Source of the DNA: Lonicera japonica
Taxonomy: Eukaryota; Streptophyta; Magnoliopsida; Dipsacales; Caprifoliaceae
NCBI GenBank assembly: GCA_021464415.1
Contig: CM038466.1
Coordinates: 22,445,017-22,509,016 of the forward strand
DNA length: 64,000 nt
Direction: 5' to 3'
In this document: positions 11,856-22,926 of the stretch, piece by piece
How the letters are laid out: each line of letters opens with the position of its first letter
Position numbering within the stretch: the stretch's first letter is position 1
Made by a program: the position numbers and the translations under genes
Notes under the pieces: generated by a model
The model's input: only the letters and a program-made list of their open reading frames with translations
Database searches by the model: none
Told to the model about the DNA's origin: nothing

Positions 11856-12338
11856 TAGGGGTGTGCACGGTTCGGTTAACCGAACCGTGCAATTTAACCG
11901 CCAACCGAACCGATCTGTCGGTTTTACGACAACGGTCAACCGAGTCGAACCGCTACACACCTAAAATCGGTCGAGGTCGGTTCGGTTATTGTCGGTTTTG
12001 GGCTTTAATTTGGGCCAATTTTGTATTGTTGGGCCATGACATTAAAATCAATTTTTAATAAATAACATTTTAGTTTATATATTTTTTATCTATTTAATAT
12101 TTAACATATAATATATATATATATATAAAGAAATAAATTTAACCAACCAATAGTAGCATGACACATGTTATTTCGGTTCGGTTATTGCCGGTTTCGTAAC
12201 TCCGCTAACCGCCAACCGAACCGACCCCCATCGATTTTCATTTTTTTCAACCGAACCGGACCGAAAACCTTAAATAACCGACTAAATCGGTTCGGTTCGG
12301 GCCGATTTTTCGGTTTTCAGTTTTTCTGCACACCCCTA
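11856..12338. mobile_element. hAT-type MITE (483 bp) inside the Tat element
   Basis: Inverted repeats TAGGGGTGTGCA and TGCACACCCCTA with perfect 8-bp duplications CTCTCGAC at 11848-11855 and 12339-12346. It is rich in cggttcggtt motifs. It is inserted only 12 bp inside the inner edge of the 3' LTR, so it separates the probable polypurine tract region from the rest of the element. It has no coding capacity. Confidence 0.93.
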
Positions 12339-12514
12339 CTCTCGACTCAAGTTTCTTGCTTGCAAGGAATTGAGGCGACTGGAAGAGACCATGATTCATG
12401 GCTCCCGCGAGAACCCTAAGGAAGTGTGCGTATGCAAAAAGTGTTCGTGAGTGCCTCCGGAGAGGGCTTCTGTTACCTCATTGCCTCTTTCGAGGACTTT
12501 TATTTTGCTCCACT

Positions 12515-13760
12515 TGCCTCAGATGGGAGGACTACCATTGCTCCACTGTGCCTCTCTGGGAGGGCTTTGTTCTTCTCGCCTCAGGTGGGAGGACTACCAT
12601 TGCTACACTATGCCTCTCTGGGAGGGCTTTCGATCTTCTTGCCTCAGGTGGGAGGACTACCATTGCTACACTGTGCCTCTCTGGGAGGGCTTTGCTCTTC
12701 TTGCCTCAAGTGGGAGGACTACCATTGCTACACTGTGCCTCTCTGGGAGGGCTTTCGATCTTCTTGCCTCAGGTGGGAGGACTACCATTGTTACACTGTG
12801 CCTCTCTGGGAGGGCTTTCGATCTTCTCGCCTCAGTTGGGAGGACTACCATTGCTACACTGTGCCTCTCTAGGAGGGCTTTGCTCCTCTCGCCTCAGGTG
12901 GGAGGACTACCATTGCTCCACTGTGCCTCTCTGGGAGGGCTTTGTTCTTCTTGACTCAGGTGGGAGGACTACCATTGCTACACTGTGCCTCTCTGGGAGG
13001 GCTTTCGATCTTCTTGCCTCAGGTGGGAGGACTACCATTGCTACACTGTGCCTCTCTGGGAGGGCTTTGCTCTTCTCGCCTCAGGTGGGAGGACTACCAT
13101 TGCTACACTGTGCCTTTCTGGGAGGGCTTTCGATCTTCTTGCCTCAGGTGGGAGGACTACCATTGTTACACTGTGCCTCTCTGGGAGGGCTTTCGATTTT
13201 CTCGCCTCAGTTGGGAGGACTACCATTGCTACACTGTGCCTCTCTAGGAGGGCTTTGCTCTTCTCGCCTCAGGTGGGAGGACTACCATTGCTACACTGTG
13301 CCTCTCTAGGAGGGCTTTGCTCTTTTCGTCTCAGGTGGGAGGACTACCATTGCTACACTGTGCCTCTCTGGGAGGGCTTTCGATCTTCTCGCCTCAGTTG
13401 GGAGGACTACCATTGCTACACTGTGCCTCTCTGGGAGGGTTTTGCTCTTCTCGCCTCAGGTGGGAGGACTACCATTGCTACGCTATGCCTCTCTGGGAGG
13501 GCTTTGCTCTTCTCGCCTCAGGTGGGAGGACTACCATTGCTACACTGTACCTCTCTGGGAGGGCTTTCGATCTTCTTGCCTTAGGTGGGAGGACTACCAT
13601 TGCTACAATGTGCCTCTCTGGGACGGCTTTGCTCTTCTCGCCTCATGTGGGAGGACTACCATTGCTACACTGTGCCTCTCTGGGAGGGCTTTGCTCTTCT
13701 TGCCTCATGTGGGAGGACTACTATTGCTCCATTTTGCCTCTCTGGGAGGGCTTTGCTTTG
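12515..13760. repeat. 62-bp minisatellite, about 20 copies
   Basis: Unit 'gcctcaggtgggaggactac...' repeats every 62 bp with few changes. Markers such as ggaggactacc recur from 12536 to 13716 (about 19 steps). Since 62 is not a multiple of three and the unit lacks stops in some frames, it creates long false reading frames up to about 300 codons. It lies between the 3' LTR and the antisense genes, the region where Tat/Ogre elements are known to acquire tandem repeats. Confidence 0.93.
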
Positions 13761-14694
13761 TAAGAAGAAAGAAAATTGCCTCTGGGAGGGCTTTTGTGAG
13801 TATTTTTGCCTCTGGCGAGGGCTTGTGTTTGTGATTTGCCTCGAATAGGGCTTGTGTTATATTCTGGTAATGATGGTTGTCTCTCTCTTTAGACTGCTAG
13901 AGTGTGAGAGAGAAATTTTGGTGAGAGTGAAAAGAGCTTCTCGAGGTCTAATCTTTATCTGGATGTCCGTTTTCCTGTATCTTTCTGAATTTTACTCTCA
14001 TGTTTTCCTCGAGTGAGGATACTTCTCTCAAAAGGCAGTTTTCAGATTTCTTTTGCTTTTCGCAGAATGATGATTCGAGGTTTTTCAAACCATCTCTCCT
14101 GTATCGTGCTGAAAAAAAAATTGTTTGAAAGTTCAATATCTGATCTCCGTTCTCTGTTCTCTTCTTTCGGTGGGCCCATATCGTATTCTATTTTTCGATG
14201 CCCTTATTTCTCCCTCTTTTGGTAAAGACTTTTCCTGGCCTTCTCTGTTTTTGACTGAGAGTCTTTTTTATCCCTTTGTCATGATCAGGAGCCTTATTCA
14301 CCCAAAACGAAGCCCTGAGCCGGTTTCGGCCTAGCTGTCACTTCTGGTGTGGCTCTCCCTGTCACTCTCGCATTTCTGTTTCTCTCGCTCGCTCTGGGCG
14401 CTCATGCGGGTTCTTTCTCTTTTCTACTTTTTCAATTTTTTCTATTCCCGTCTTATCTTGATATTTTGCTTTTCTCATTGGTGGTTTTGGTCCTTCTTGG
14501 GAGATCAGAGACTACTTTTTACTGTTTGTATCTTGTTCTCGCATTTTTGGAGAGATGATTTGGAAATTTTTTCCCTGAACTTTCATCCAGGGTGTGCGGT
14601 TTTTAACAAGTTTTTTCGAAAACTGTTTCTTTGAAGTGCCCCTGCAGGAGAAAAAATGAGACAAAGGTAAAAAAATCAGGGGAAGGGGACAATA
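13761..14694. other. Spacer between minisatellite and antisense promoter
   Basis: Begins with decayed fragments of the 62-bp unit (to about 13850), then T/C-rich plus-strand sequence. No gene or bounded repeat is recognised. It may serve as the distal part of the antisense promoter or as 3' UTR of the element's sense transcript. Confidence 0.4.
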
Positions 14695-14778
14695 TGTCGC
14701 GCGACACTTCGGGGCAGGGCTCTTTGTCACGCGACAATGAGCCCATTTGTCGCGCGACAAACTGGTTCATTATATAAG
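14695..14778 (+). promoter_or_regulatory. Antisense promoter 1: three CGCG palindromes and TATA box
   Basis: TGTCGCGCGACA at 14695-14706 and 14748-14759, with the one-mismatch copy TGTCACGCGACA at 14725-14736. A TATATAAG box follows at 14771-14778, 11 bp after the last palindrome. It lies about 140 bp before the ATG of the five-exon antisense gene and points the same way. It uses the same motif as the LTR promoter. Confidence 0.68.
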
Positions 14779-14914
14779 CCCCTTGCTGAGCTCATTCCAC
14801 CTCATTCTCTCATTTCTATTTCTCTCTCTAGCTCTCTTTCTCTCTACTCTCAAGCGCGGAAGCCCTGCCGCTTTTCTGATCTTCCGATTTTCTCACTACT
14901 CTACTTATACATGG

Positions 14915-17900
14915 ATGGATCATGCACAGCCTGATAGACTGGAGGGTGACCAGGAGGAGGTCACTTTTACCGACGCTCAGGGAGTCCTCCGTTGCAGCCC
15001 TCATCATGATGACTGGGAGGACCTTGACTGGTATGGTGAGGACGGGGTGGACCGCGGTCGGGCGGTGGTCTACCTGGATGTGACCTGGGCTGCTCCAGTC
15101 CCGGATGTTCCTTGGCTCTTGATGGAGCCCGCTTCTCATGAGATCCGTCGACGGTCTCTGGTATGTTCTCTTTGAAATTCCTTTCCTTCGTATATTTATT
15201 CGTTCTATTTTTTTTTTTGTTTCCTGCATGTATTTTAAACAATGTTTAGTATGCATGTCTGCCTAGAAATAACGTCCGATTTAGCGAACACATACTTTTA
15301 CCTGTGATACTCTTAGGTTTTGAAAAAATCACATAATCTACCCCTATAACCTTATAACTCTCATAATTACACCAAAGTACCCTCAGGTTTTGAAAATTAC
15401 ATAATTTACCCTTACAACCCTATATTTCTCATAATTACACCAAAGTACCATCAGGTTTCGGAAAATTACATAATTTACCCTTACAACCCTATAACTCTCA
15501 TAATTACACAAAAGTACCCTCAGGTTTTGGAAAATTACATAATTTACCCTTATAGCCCTATATCTCTCATAATTACACCAAAGTACCCTCAAGTTTTGGA
15601 AAATTGCATAATTTACCCTTATAGCCCTATATCTCTCACAATTACACCAAAGTACCCTCAGGTTTTGGAAAATTACATAATTTACCCTTATAGCCCTATA
15701 TCTCTCATAATATACCAAAGTACCCTCAGGTTTTGGAAAATTGCATAATTTACCCTTATAGCCCTATATCTCTCATAATTACACCAAAGTACCCTCAGGT
15801 TTTAGAAAATTGCATAATTTACCCTTATAGCCCTATATCTCTCATAATTACACCAAAGTACCCTCAGGTTTTAGAAAATTACATAATTTACCCTTATAGC
15901 CCTATATCTCTCATAATTACACCAAAGTACCCTCAGGTTTTAGAAAATTGCATAATTTACCCTTATAGCCCTATATCTCTCATAATTACACCAAAGTACC
16001 CTCAGGTTTTAGAAAATTGCATAATTTACCCTTATAGCCCTATATCTCTCATAATTACACCAAAGTACCCTCAGGTTTTAGAAAATTACATAATTTACCC
16101 TTATAGCCCTATATCTCTCATAATTACACCAAAGTACCCTCAGGTTTTGGAAAATTACATAATTTACCCTTATAGCCCTATATCTCTCATAATTACACCA
16201 AAGTACCCTAAGGTTTTGGAAAATTACATAATTTACCCTTATAGTCCTATATCTCTCATAATTACACCAAAGTACCCTCAGGTTTTAGAAAAATACATAA
16301 TTTACCCTTATAGCCCTATATCTCTTATAATTACACCAAAGTACCCTCAAGTTTCTCATATTTTTATATCTCCGCTTTATCTGCAGTGGGTCGGCCAAGA
16401 TTGGGATTCTCCCAACACTATTTCCTTAGAGTGGCGACAGGCACCGGCCCCTGTCCAGGAGTTGCTCCTTGCGACTCCATTTGGTCTTTTTTTCGACGCC
16501 CTCTTGGAGCGGGTATCTAGGGCGGCTGTGTTGGTGTCGGCTCTGGCTTGTCATTGGTGGGACACCACTCATACCTTCTATTAGAACTGGGGAGAGATGA
16601 CGATGACCCCCTAGACCTATTTGCTATGACAGGGATTTCTTCAGGGGGGTCCCTATCCAGATTGATGTCCCTTTGCGTCTGACGGCAGAGGGCATTGTGG
16701 GCGCACTCGGGTGGTTTTCTGAGCGGCAGAGTTCGGGCGACACGATCCCTCGGGCAGTTTTGGTTACACAGCTAGCCACAGAGAGAGCCCGGTTAGTTGC
16801 TTCAGGGGTGCCGATGACCCGTCAGGAGGCGCGCCAGTATGTCCGTGTTCTTCTCTTGCTGACGCTCCATGATCTGTTTGAGGCCAGAGGGGGGGACACA
16901 GCCCATCTATGGTGACTGCCTTATCTCCGAGTCTTTAGCATCATGTTCGACTACGACTGGGGCGATTTTATCCTGGCCGTTCTTTACGATGCTATGGATC
17001 AGGTTTCTCGTCACTTAGCCATGAACCTTAAGGGCTTTTCTTTGCTGTGGGAGGTATATCCTTCTGTTCTCTTATCTTTGTTCCAGTCTTTTACATATCA
17101 TCTGTTAATTATTGCTGACATTCTTTATGTCTTCTCTTCAAAGTTGGTTCGTGGTGTATACCTGTCTGGGTCGTGCCCAGGTGGATCTCCTCGTTGAGAA
17201 CGAGGATCAGTTTCCTTTTCTCTGCCGATTCATTGCGGGGAACTACAGGGCTCCCTATGTATACCGGACTCGGGAGACCGGAGCTGCTGCCGTCCATGAC
17301 CTGTTGGAGGAGCAGGTAAATATCTTAGTATTCTTTCTTTTTAATATTTAACTAGTAAAATAGAATACAAATAACTGGAACAAAATTTGGTTCTTGTTCA
17401 GATTGAGTAGGCCCCCTAGGGTGACTTGGGTCTCCATTTTGGATATGGCCGTGCTTTGACTGCCTCGAGGACCAGGCGGCTTATCAGGGACGAGTATGGC
17501 CTTCACTTCTATTTGGGCGAGCGAGTCATTCGCCAGCACACACCGGCCCAGTGGCCTAGAGTTCCTTCATTCCCGTCGGTTCTGATGAGGCGGACGGGTG
17601 AGATCGACCCGGTGACGGTACAAGCGTTAGTTGACGGGCTCGGTTTTCAGACGTTCACCGAGGAGGGAGATTATGCTGTCTTTGCTGCCTGTTACTTGAT
17701 GAGGGAGCCGAAAGGGACCCGGGGACGAGTCTTCTATGAGAGGTACCGGGCGTTGAGTGGTGATCCCAACTATATACGAGGACAGACTCATTTGTCTCGG
17801 ACGGTTCCTGGTTAGCTGTCGCCTGTCTCTAATCAGCGGGACAATATTTTGGACTCTGACGATGACGACCCCGAGGGAGAGAGGGACGTCCCTGCCGGTG

Positions 17901-18995
17901 ATGAAGGAGGCGACGATAGGCCCGAGGGAGGTGATGATAGACCCGAGGGCGGTGAGAGAGGTGGAACATCGGTTGTTCCAGAGCAGCCTCCTCAGACTAC
18001 GCCTAGAGAGGAGCAGCCTGCAGAGGGTTTTGAGTTCCCCACTGGTTCGTCAGCATCTTCGGGGGCTATTTTTGAGGCTGTTGAGGCTGCCACGGGAGGT
18101 GCAGCAGATTTTTCGGAGAGATCCTGGTAGCCTGCGGACTTTGGGGTCGACTATGAGCAGTTTGGACGGACCCCTCCTGCCGCTGTGACTACTCCTTCCA
18201 GCGGGGTCCCGCCTCTGAGGGTGACTGCCGTTGCTGATCCTCCGGGTGTTCGCACCTATGCTACATTGACCCCGCTTTCGTCGACTGCTATGGGCCCTCC
18301 GGCCCACTCTCCCGGGCTTGGCGGCTCGTCTTCTCGGCCTCCCCTGTTCCCGATCCGCGAGGAAGGTGGGTCTTCTTCTGCTACTTTACCGGCGGGTTCG
18401 TCCGTCCATCAGGTAGATTTGCCGCCACTTTCTCGGGACATCTCTTATGTTGGTGCCGGTCTACGTCGGTATACGGTGCCCGAGTATCCTCTTCCTGAGG
18501 ATACGTTTAACTACTTGGGTGGTCGTCCTGATGATGAGGTATATGCTTTATCTTCCCTTAATATCCCTTTATATCCGTGCTTATTTATTTTAACTGTGCT
18601 GATTCTTTTTCCTTTTTCCTTTTCAGCGAGTGAGTGTGCGTGTAGCGGACCTAAGAGCTTGGCATTTCTAGTATCTTTACAGCTGGAATCTGCTCTAGTA
18701 CGTTGGTCGAGACCCCACGATGTTCATGCGTGACTATCAGAGGGCGATCGATGTTTTCCTGCGGGCGGACGACCCTCTGTCTTCTTCTCGTGCTCAGATG
18801 GAGTCCTGGAGGAGCATTAGTCGGACTTTTAGGCGATCTCGATCTTCGGTGATTTGCCTCATGGCTCCGGTCCAGTCGACGAGGCCTTCTCAAACAGTAG
18901 TTCCCTCTCATCCGGATGTCCCAGCGGTCGATCCTACCCTGGAGAAGGGTTCTGGTGATAGTGGTAGCGTGTCGAAGCGCGCTATGATAGATTAG
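14915..18995 (+). pseudogene. Antisense plant-mobile-domain-like gene of the Tat element
   Basis: Five putative exons: 14915-15160, 16387-17053, 17144-17315, 17402-18538 and 18627-18995, each joint with GT..AG signals. Exon 1 begins MDHAQPDRLEGDQEEV. Exon 2 has the plant mobile domain look: ELLLATPFGLFFDALLERVS, then HWWDTTHTFY and GEMTMTP, later LHDLFEARGGDTAHLW and FDYDWGDFILAVLYDAM. Exon 4 has an acidic then Pro/Ser/Gly-rich low-complexity tail. Plant mobile domains occur in host proteins MAIN/MAIL and in transposons; their biochemical role is unclear. It is broken by an in-frame TAG at 16582-16584, more stops and frameshifts near 16610-16680, TAG near 17408 and others in exons 4-5. An out-of-frame ATG at 14911 precedes the chosen start. 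Exon borders are inferred. Confidence 0.6.
15329..16360. repeat. 69-bp minisatellite, about 15 copies, in antisense intron 1
   Basis: Unit 'ataatttacccttatagccc...' of 69 bp, almost identical from copy to copy. Because 69 is three times 23, it gives an endless in-frame peptide repeat (IIYPYSPISLIITPKYPQVL and so on) on the plus strand that looks like protein but is not. The array fills most of the interval between the CTCTG|GTATGT donor at 15161 and the TTATCTGCAG acceptor at 16386. Confidence 0.93.
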
Positions 18996-19322
18996 TTTTT
19001 TTTTCCTGCATTTAGTTAGTTCGGACATATATGTAGTTTTTATTATTCTTTAGACATGTAGAAATATTTTTAGTTTTTTGAAAACTGTTCTTTTATTGGA
19101 TTTATGAGAAATCTTTATTTGTGTCTGATGATATACTTTTATTCTCTAAATATATTTAAATAATTACATGAATCGATAATTTAGGAGCCATACCTTGTAA
19201 TGTGGCGATACTTAGGGTTCCTGCAAAAGAACAAAGTGAGCACAGTGTATGCAGAAGTGATTCTTTTGGCAAAATGACTCTTACGGGTAAAAAAAGCAAA
19301 AATAGGGTGACACCTATGGGTT
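18996..19322. other. Spacer between the two antisense genes
   Basis: AT-rich in its first half, as expected for a 3' UTR and transcription end of the first antisense gene, then leading into the CGCG palindrome of the second promoter. No other feature is recognised. Confidence 0.4.
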
Positions 19323-19368
19323 TGTCGCGCGACAAACAGGCACAGGACCCTCTTTTTTGCTATAAATA
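19323..19368 (+). promoter_or_regulatory. Antisense promoter 2: CGCG palindrome and TATA box
   Basis: One perfect TGTCGCGCGACA at 19323-19334, followed 26 bp later by TATAAATA at 19361-19368. The ATG of the second antisense gene is at 19408, about 40 bp after the TATA box. Same motif and polarity as at 14695-14778. Confidence 0.65.
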
Positions 19369-19407
19369 CACCCATCTTCCTTCTTTCATCCCCACACCTT
19401 TCCCAAA

Positions 19408-20760
19408 ATGTCCTCTTATCGCACAAATTCTGATTTTTCTTATGTTGAAACCTGAGATGCTCTGATATCTTCTGAGAATGGTTTGAACTTTGGTGCTTTT
19501 AGCCCTTTAGCGGGCTGGTACCATCGTCCTGTAGATTTTTCGTTTCTGCTAGGTGCTTTGTATTTCTGGAGCCCTGTGGATCATCTTTTCTGTTTCGGGC
19601 TAGATGAGCTCTGCCCAACTTATGAAGAGTTCTCCTGGCTGTTGCGTTCTGATGTTCGTCTTCCAATGGCTGTTCGCATAGAAGAAATCGGTTCTCGAGA
19701 TATGCTGATTGCTCTGTTAGCTATTCCCCAAGCGGCCTGTGATGGTTTTATTGTCGACGGGCTTCTTGACCTCCATAAAATGGTGAGGTTCTTTCATCGT
19801 TACGAAGAGAGAGCTTCTTATAGTGTGGGGCGTACTGCGGCGTCCTTGATCTGTCTTGTTTCTGACATGTTACTGGTGACGGGCTCTTCCCGTGTCGATC
19901 CAACTATTCTGAGTTTGATTTATCATGCTATGAACGGGGAGTCTATAGTACCAATAGAGACTCTGAACGGCCTAGATGATCTTCAAAGGGGAGCCTCACC
20001 CTTTTTCAAGGGAAGCCCCCGTTTGCTATACATGTGGCTATTAGAGTGTTTCCAGTCGGTGGGTTTCAACGGGGTTCGGCTTGACAACCCGACGCACTTT
20101 TTCCATCGTCCCCTCTTTGGTGCTTTGACCATATCTTCCTCTGATTGGACGGTGTGATTTTCGGAAAACTTTTGGGCTATCCGGTGGAACATTCCTTGGT
20201 GGAGGCTGAGGGCGATGGTGCTTAGTACAGGGGGTCAGAACTATGTTCGGCTCTGCGGGCTCTGGTTTACCTCCTTTTATCTCCCAGGACATCTCCTTCG
20301 TCAGTTCAACGTTTCTCAGGACATTCCCCTTGGTCTAAATAACTTCTCCTCTGAGTCTAAATTTATGACCCCGCATGTTTCTTTATCGGTGGAGAGGATG
20401 TGGCGTGCTCGACTGACTCGTTAGTTCAACTATACCCGTTTCGGTATTATCAGGCCCTTCTAGTCTGACGTCATCTGTTCTCGTTGGGGGTCTTTAAAAG
20501 GGGAGCTAATTGATGATCCCTTCCAAATGGAGTGGTTCCGGTTCATGAATTCTGAGCCTACAGAGGAGAACATTATTTTTGCGTACCAGATCCTGGATGA
20601 GGCTCGAATTGATTGGCTACTGAGGACCCAGCTTGGCCAACCCCTAGGGATTAGTTTTTTCTGTAGGCTGTATCTCCTTTGTAACTTTCGGTGTTCTGAA
20701 CCACCTTTAATTATATATGAAGGACTGTTTGTGGGAAATACATTTCTTTACAATGTTTAA
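19408..20760 (+). pseudogene. Antisense DUF7745-like ORF of the Tat element
   Basis: One frame of about 450 codons from ATG 19408 (MSSYRTNSDFSYVE) to TAA 20758-20760, with in-frame stops at 19453, 20155, 20422 and 20461. Residues such as FWSPVDHLFCFGLDELCPTY and EEFSWLL, then GSPRLLYMWLLECF, resemble the additional ORF (DUF7745-like) found in plant Tat-type elements and in host annotations as hypothetical proteins. Its biochemical role is unknown. It lies head-on to pol: its 3' end is about 110 bp from the end of integrase, so the two transcripts converge. At least some stops look like C-to-T changes (for example CGA to TGA). The family name rests on recalled motif spacing. Confidence 0.6.
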
Positions 20761-20868
20761 ACCGGGCCTGAAGCCACTTCTCAGGTTGCCTACGTTCCCC
20801 TTTTGATTTTTCCAAAAACACATTTTCGAGTTGGGGCTCAGGTTTACGTAGTTCTTATCTATACATAT

Positions 20869-22231
20869 CTATTGGTAATACTTCTTCAAACGATCCATGT
20901 TGACTGGTGAATGCAGTAATTGTCCGTCCAAGTCTATGAGTATGGCGGCACTCCCAGTGTCAATCTCTTTGACGATGTACGGCCCTGTCCATTTCTGCCC
21001 GAACTTCCCCCTTGGGTCCCTGGCTGGTTCTTGAATTTCTTTCAACACGATGTCGTTCTCATTGATACCCCGAGTCTTTACTTTCTGGTTTAAATGCTCG
21101 AGCAATTCTCTTCTGATACCCTTGGAGGTGGTATGCGGCTCTCAATCTCTTCTCATCTAGCAAGGCTAGCTCGTTATAACGTGCTTGGACCCACTCCAGC
21201 TCGTTAACTTGATTTTCTAGTATAACTCTGAGGGAAGGGACCTCCAATTCAACAGGGAGGACTGCTTCCATCCCGTATATAAGAGAAAATAGGGTTGCCC
21301 CGGTAGAGACCCTCTCAGTGGTGCGGTATCCCCACAATGCATATGGCAATTTCTCGGGCCAGTCCCAGCAGGTGTCGGTCATCTTACTTAGGATATTCTT
21401 CAGATTCTTGTTGGCGGCCTCAACTGCCCCATTGGTTTGCGGTCTGTATGGCGAGGATTTGTGGCAGGTGATACCGTATTCTTCCATGACTGTATTAGCC
21501 TCTCATTCGAAATGGGTGCCGTTGTCTGAGATGATCTCATGTGGGACCTCATACCGGCAGATGATATTTCGTTTGATGAATCGGGCAACTTTTCTGGCGT
21601 CAAGGGTTTGGAAAGACTCAGCTTCTACCCATTTGGTGAAGTAGTCGATGGCCACTAGTATGAATTCATGGCCGTTGCTGGCTTTGGGAGAGATCTTTCC
21701 AATAATGTCGATTCCCCAGGTTGTGAAAAGCCAGGGATCAGTCATATTGTACAACTCTTTCGGAGGAAGTTTCTGAGATTTAGTATAGATTTGGCACTTG
21801 TGGTAACGGCGTACGTGGTTAACGCAGTCGCTCTATAGGGTAAACCAGTAATAACCTTGTCTGATGACTTTGCGGGCAAGTGTATGGCCGCTCATATGAG
21901 GTCCACAATCGCCCCCATGTATCTGATCCATCACTTTGACGGATTCTTCTTCAGTGAGATATTGGAGATGGGCTCCGTCGTAGTTCCTCTTATACAGCCT
22001 TCCGGCGTAAAGTATGAATCTTGATGCTAATCTTCTGAGTGTAACCCGTGTTCTCTTGTCCATTTGCTTGGGATACTGGTTATTTTTTAATAGGTTCCAG
22101 ATGTCGTAAAACCAAGCGGTTAAATTCCCGTTCTCTTCATTTTCTACCTCAAGGGCCATGCAGTGTGCTGGTCCTGATCTTCTTTGCACTGTAAGAGTTG
22201 TTTCTTCCATCCCCTCCGGGATATCGATCAT
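20869..22231 (-). pseudogene. Tat integrase
   Basis: Zinc-binding H-H-C-C region at about 21950-21790 (IHGGDCGPHMSGH...DCVNHVRRYHKC). The catalytic core has the first Asp in WGID (near 21709), the second in ISDNG (near 21526) and Glu in NGAVEAANKNL (near 21421), so the DDE triad is still visible. The C-terminal part ends GQKWTGPYIVKEIDTG...MDRLKKYYQ at 20869. Integrase would join element cDNA to the genome. It is broken by stops near 21833 and 21503 and a frame change near 21090. No chromodomain is seen, as expected for Tat elements. Confidence 0.9.
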
Positions 22232-22366
22232 AGATGCCAGGGTTGCTAGTGCATCAGCAAAACTGTTTTGTGATCTGGGGACATAGTAAAACTCTGAATG
22301 TTCAAACCTTCCTGCGACATCCTCCAGTCGGGCGAGGTAAGGGACTAATTTTTTGTCTCTGATCTT

Positions 22367-22762
22367 CTATTCCTTTAGAACTTGGTGGACCACTAACGCT
22401 GAATCTTCGTATACCTGTATTCTCTTTATACCCCTTTGGAGCGCGATCTCTAATCTGATTATACATGCTTCATACTCGGCCATATTGTTGGTGCCGAAGA
22501 AGTCTAGACGGTATGATACTGGAGAATGAGTTTGGTCTGGAGAAACTAACAGGATGCCTATCCCGTTTCCATTTCTGTTGGCGGCCCCGTCGAAGTATAC
22601 TTTCCAGTCTTCATTGATCTCAACATTCATGATAGTTTCGTCTGGGAATTCGGCTTCTTCTAGCATGTCCCCCAATATTAGATTGTGGGCCAGGTAATCA
22701 GCTATGATATTGTCTTTGACTGCCTTCTGGGTCATGTAGGTGATGTCGAATTCGAAGAGCAA
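22367..22762 (-). pseudogene. Tat archaeal-type RNase H domain
   Basis: Reads NEDWKVYFDGAANRNGNGIG, later GTNNMAEYEACIIRLEIAL and YEDSALVVHQVL. This second RNase H after the usual one is the hallmark of the Tat/Ogre lineage. The acidic residues (D in YFDGA near 22591, E in AEYEA, D in EDSAL) are kept. It is in a different frame from the RT part upstream and ends in a stop. Confidence 0.88.
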
Positions 22763-22926
22763 GAATAACTATTTTGCCATGCGGTTCAAGAGAGCTTGTT
22801 TCTTGAAGAGATATTTAAAGGGATCAATTCGTGATGCCAGGATGACCGGGAAAACCAGCATGTAGTGCCGTAACTTCTGTGTTACCCAGACAAGGGCGGT
22901 GCATAATTTCTCCAACGGCGTGTAGT

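Noticed and set aside
12398..13848. Long overlapping plus-strand reading frames (up to about 300 codons) with WEDYHCYTVPLWEGF-type repeats
   Set aside because: They are produced by the stop-poor 62-bp minisatellite read in all frames; no start context, no conserved domain.
15733..16584. 283-codon frame made of IIYPYSPISLIITPKYPQ repeats
   Set aside because: The 69-bp minisatellite is a multiple of three; it lies between splice signals as intron. Only the last 66 codons (from 16387) look like real exon.
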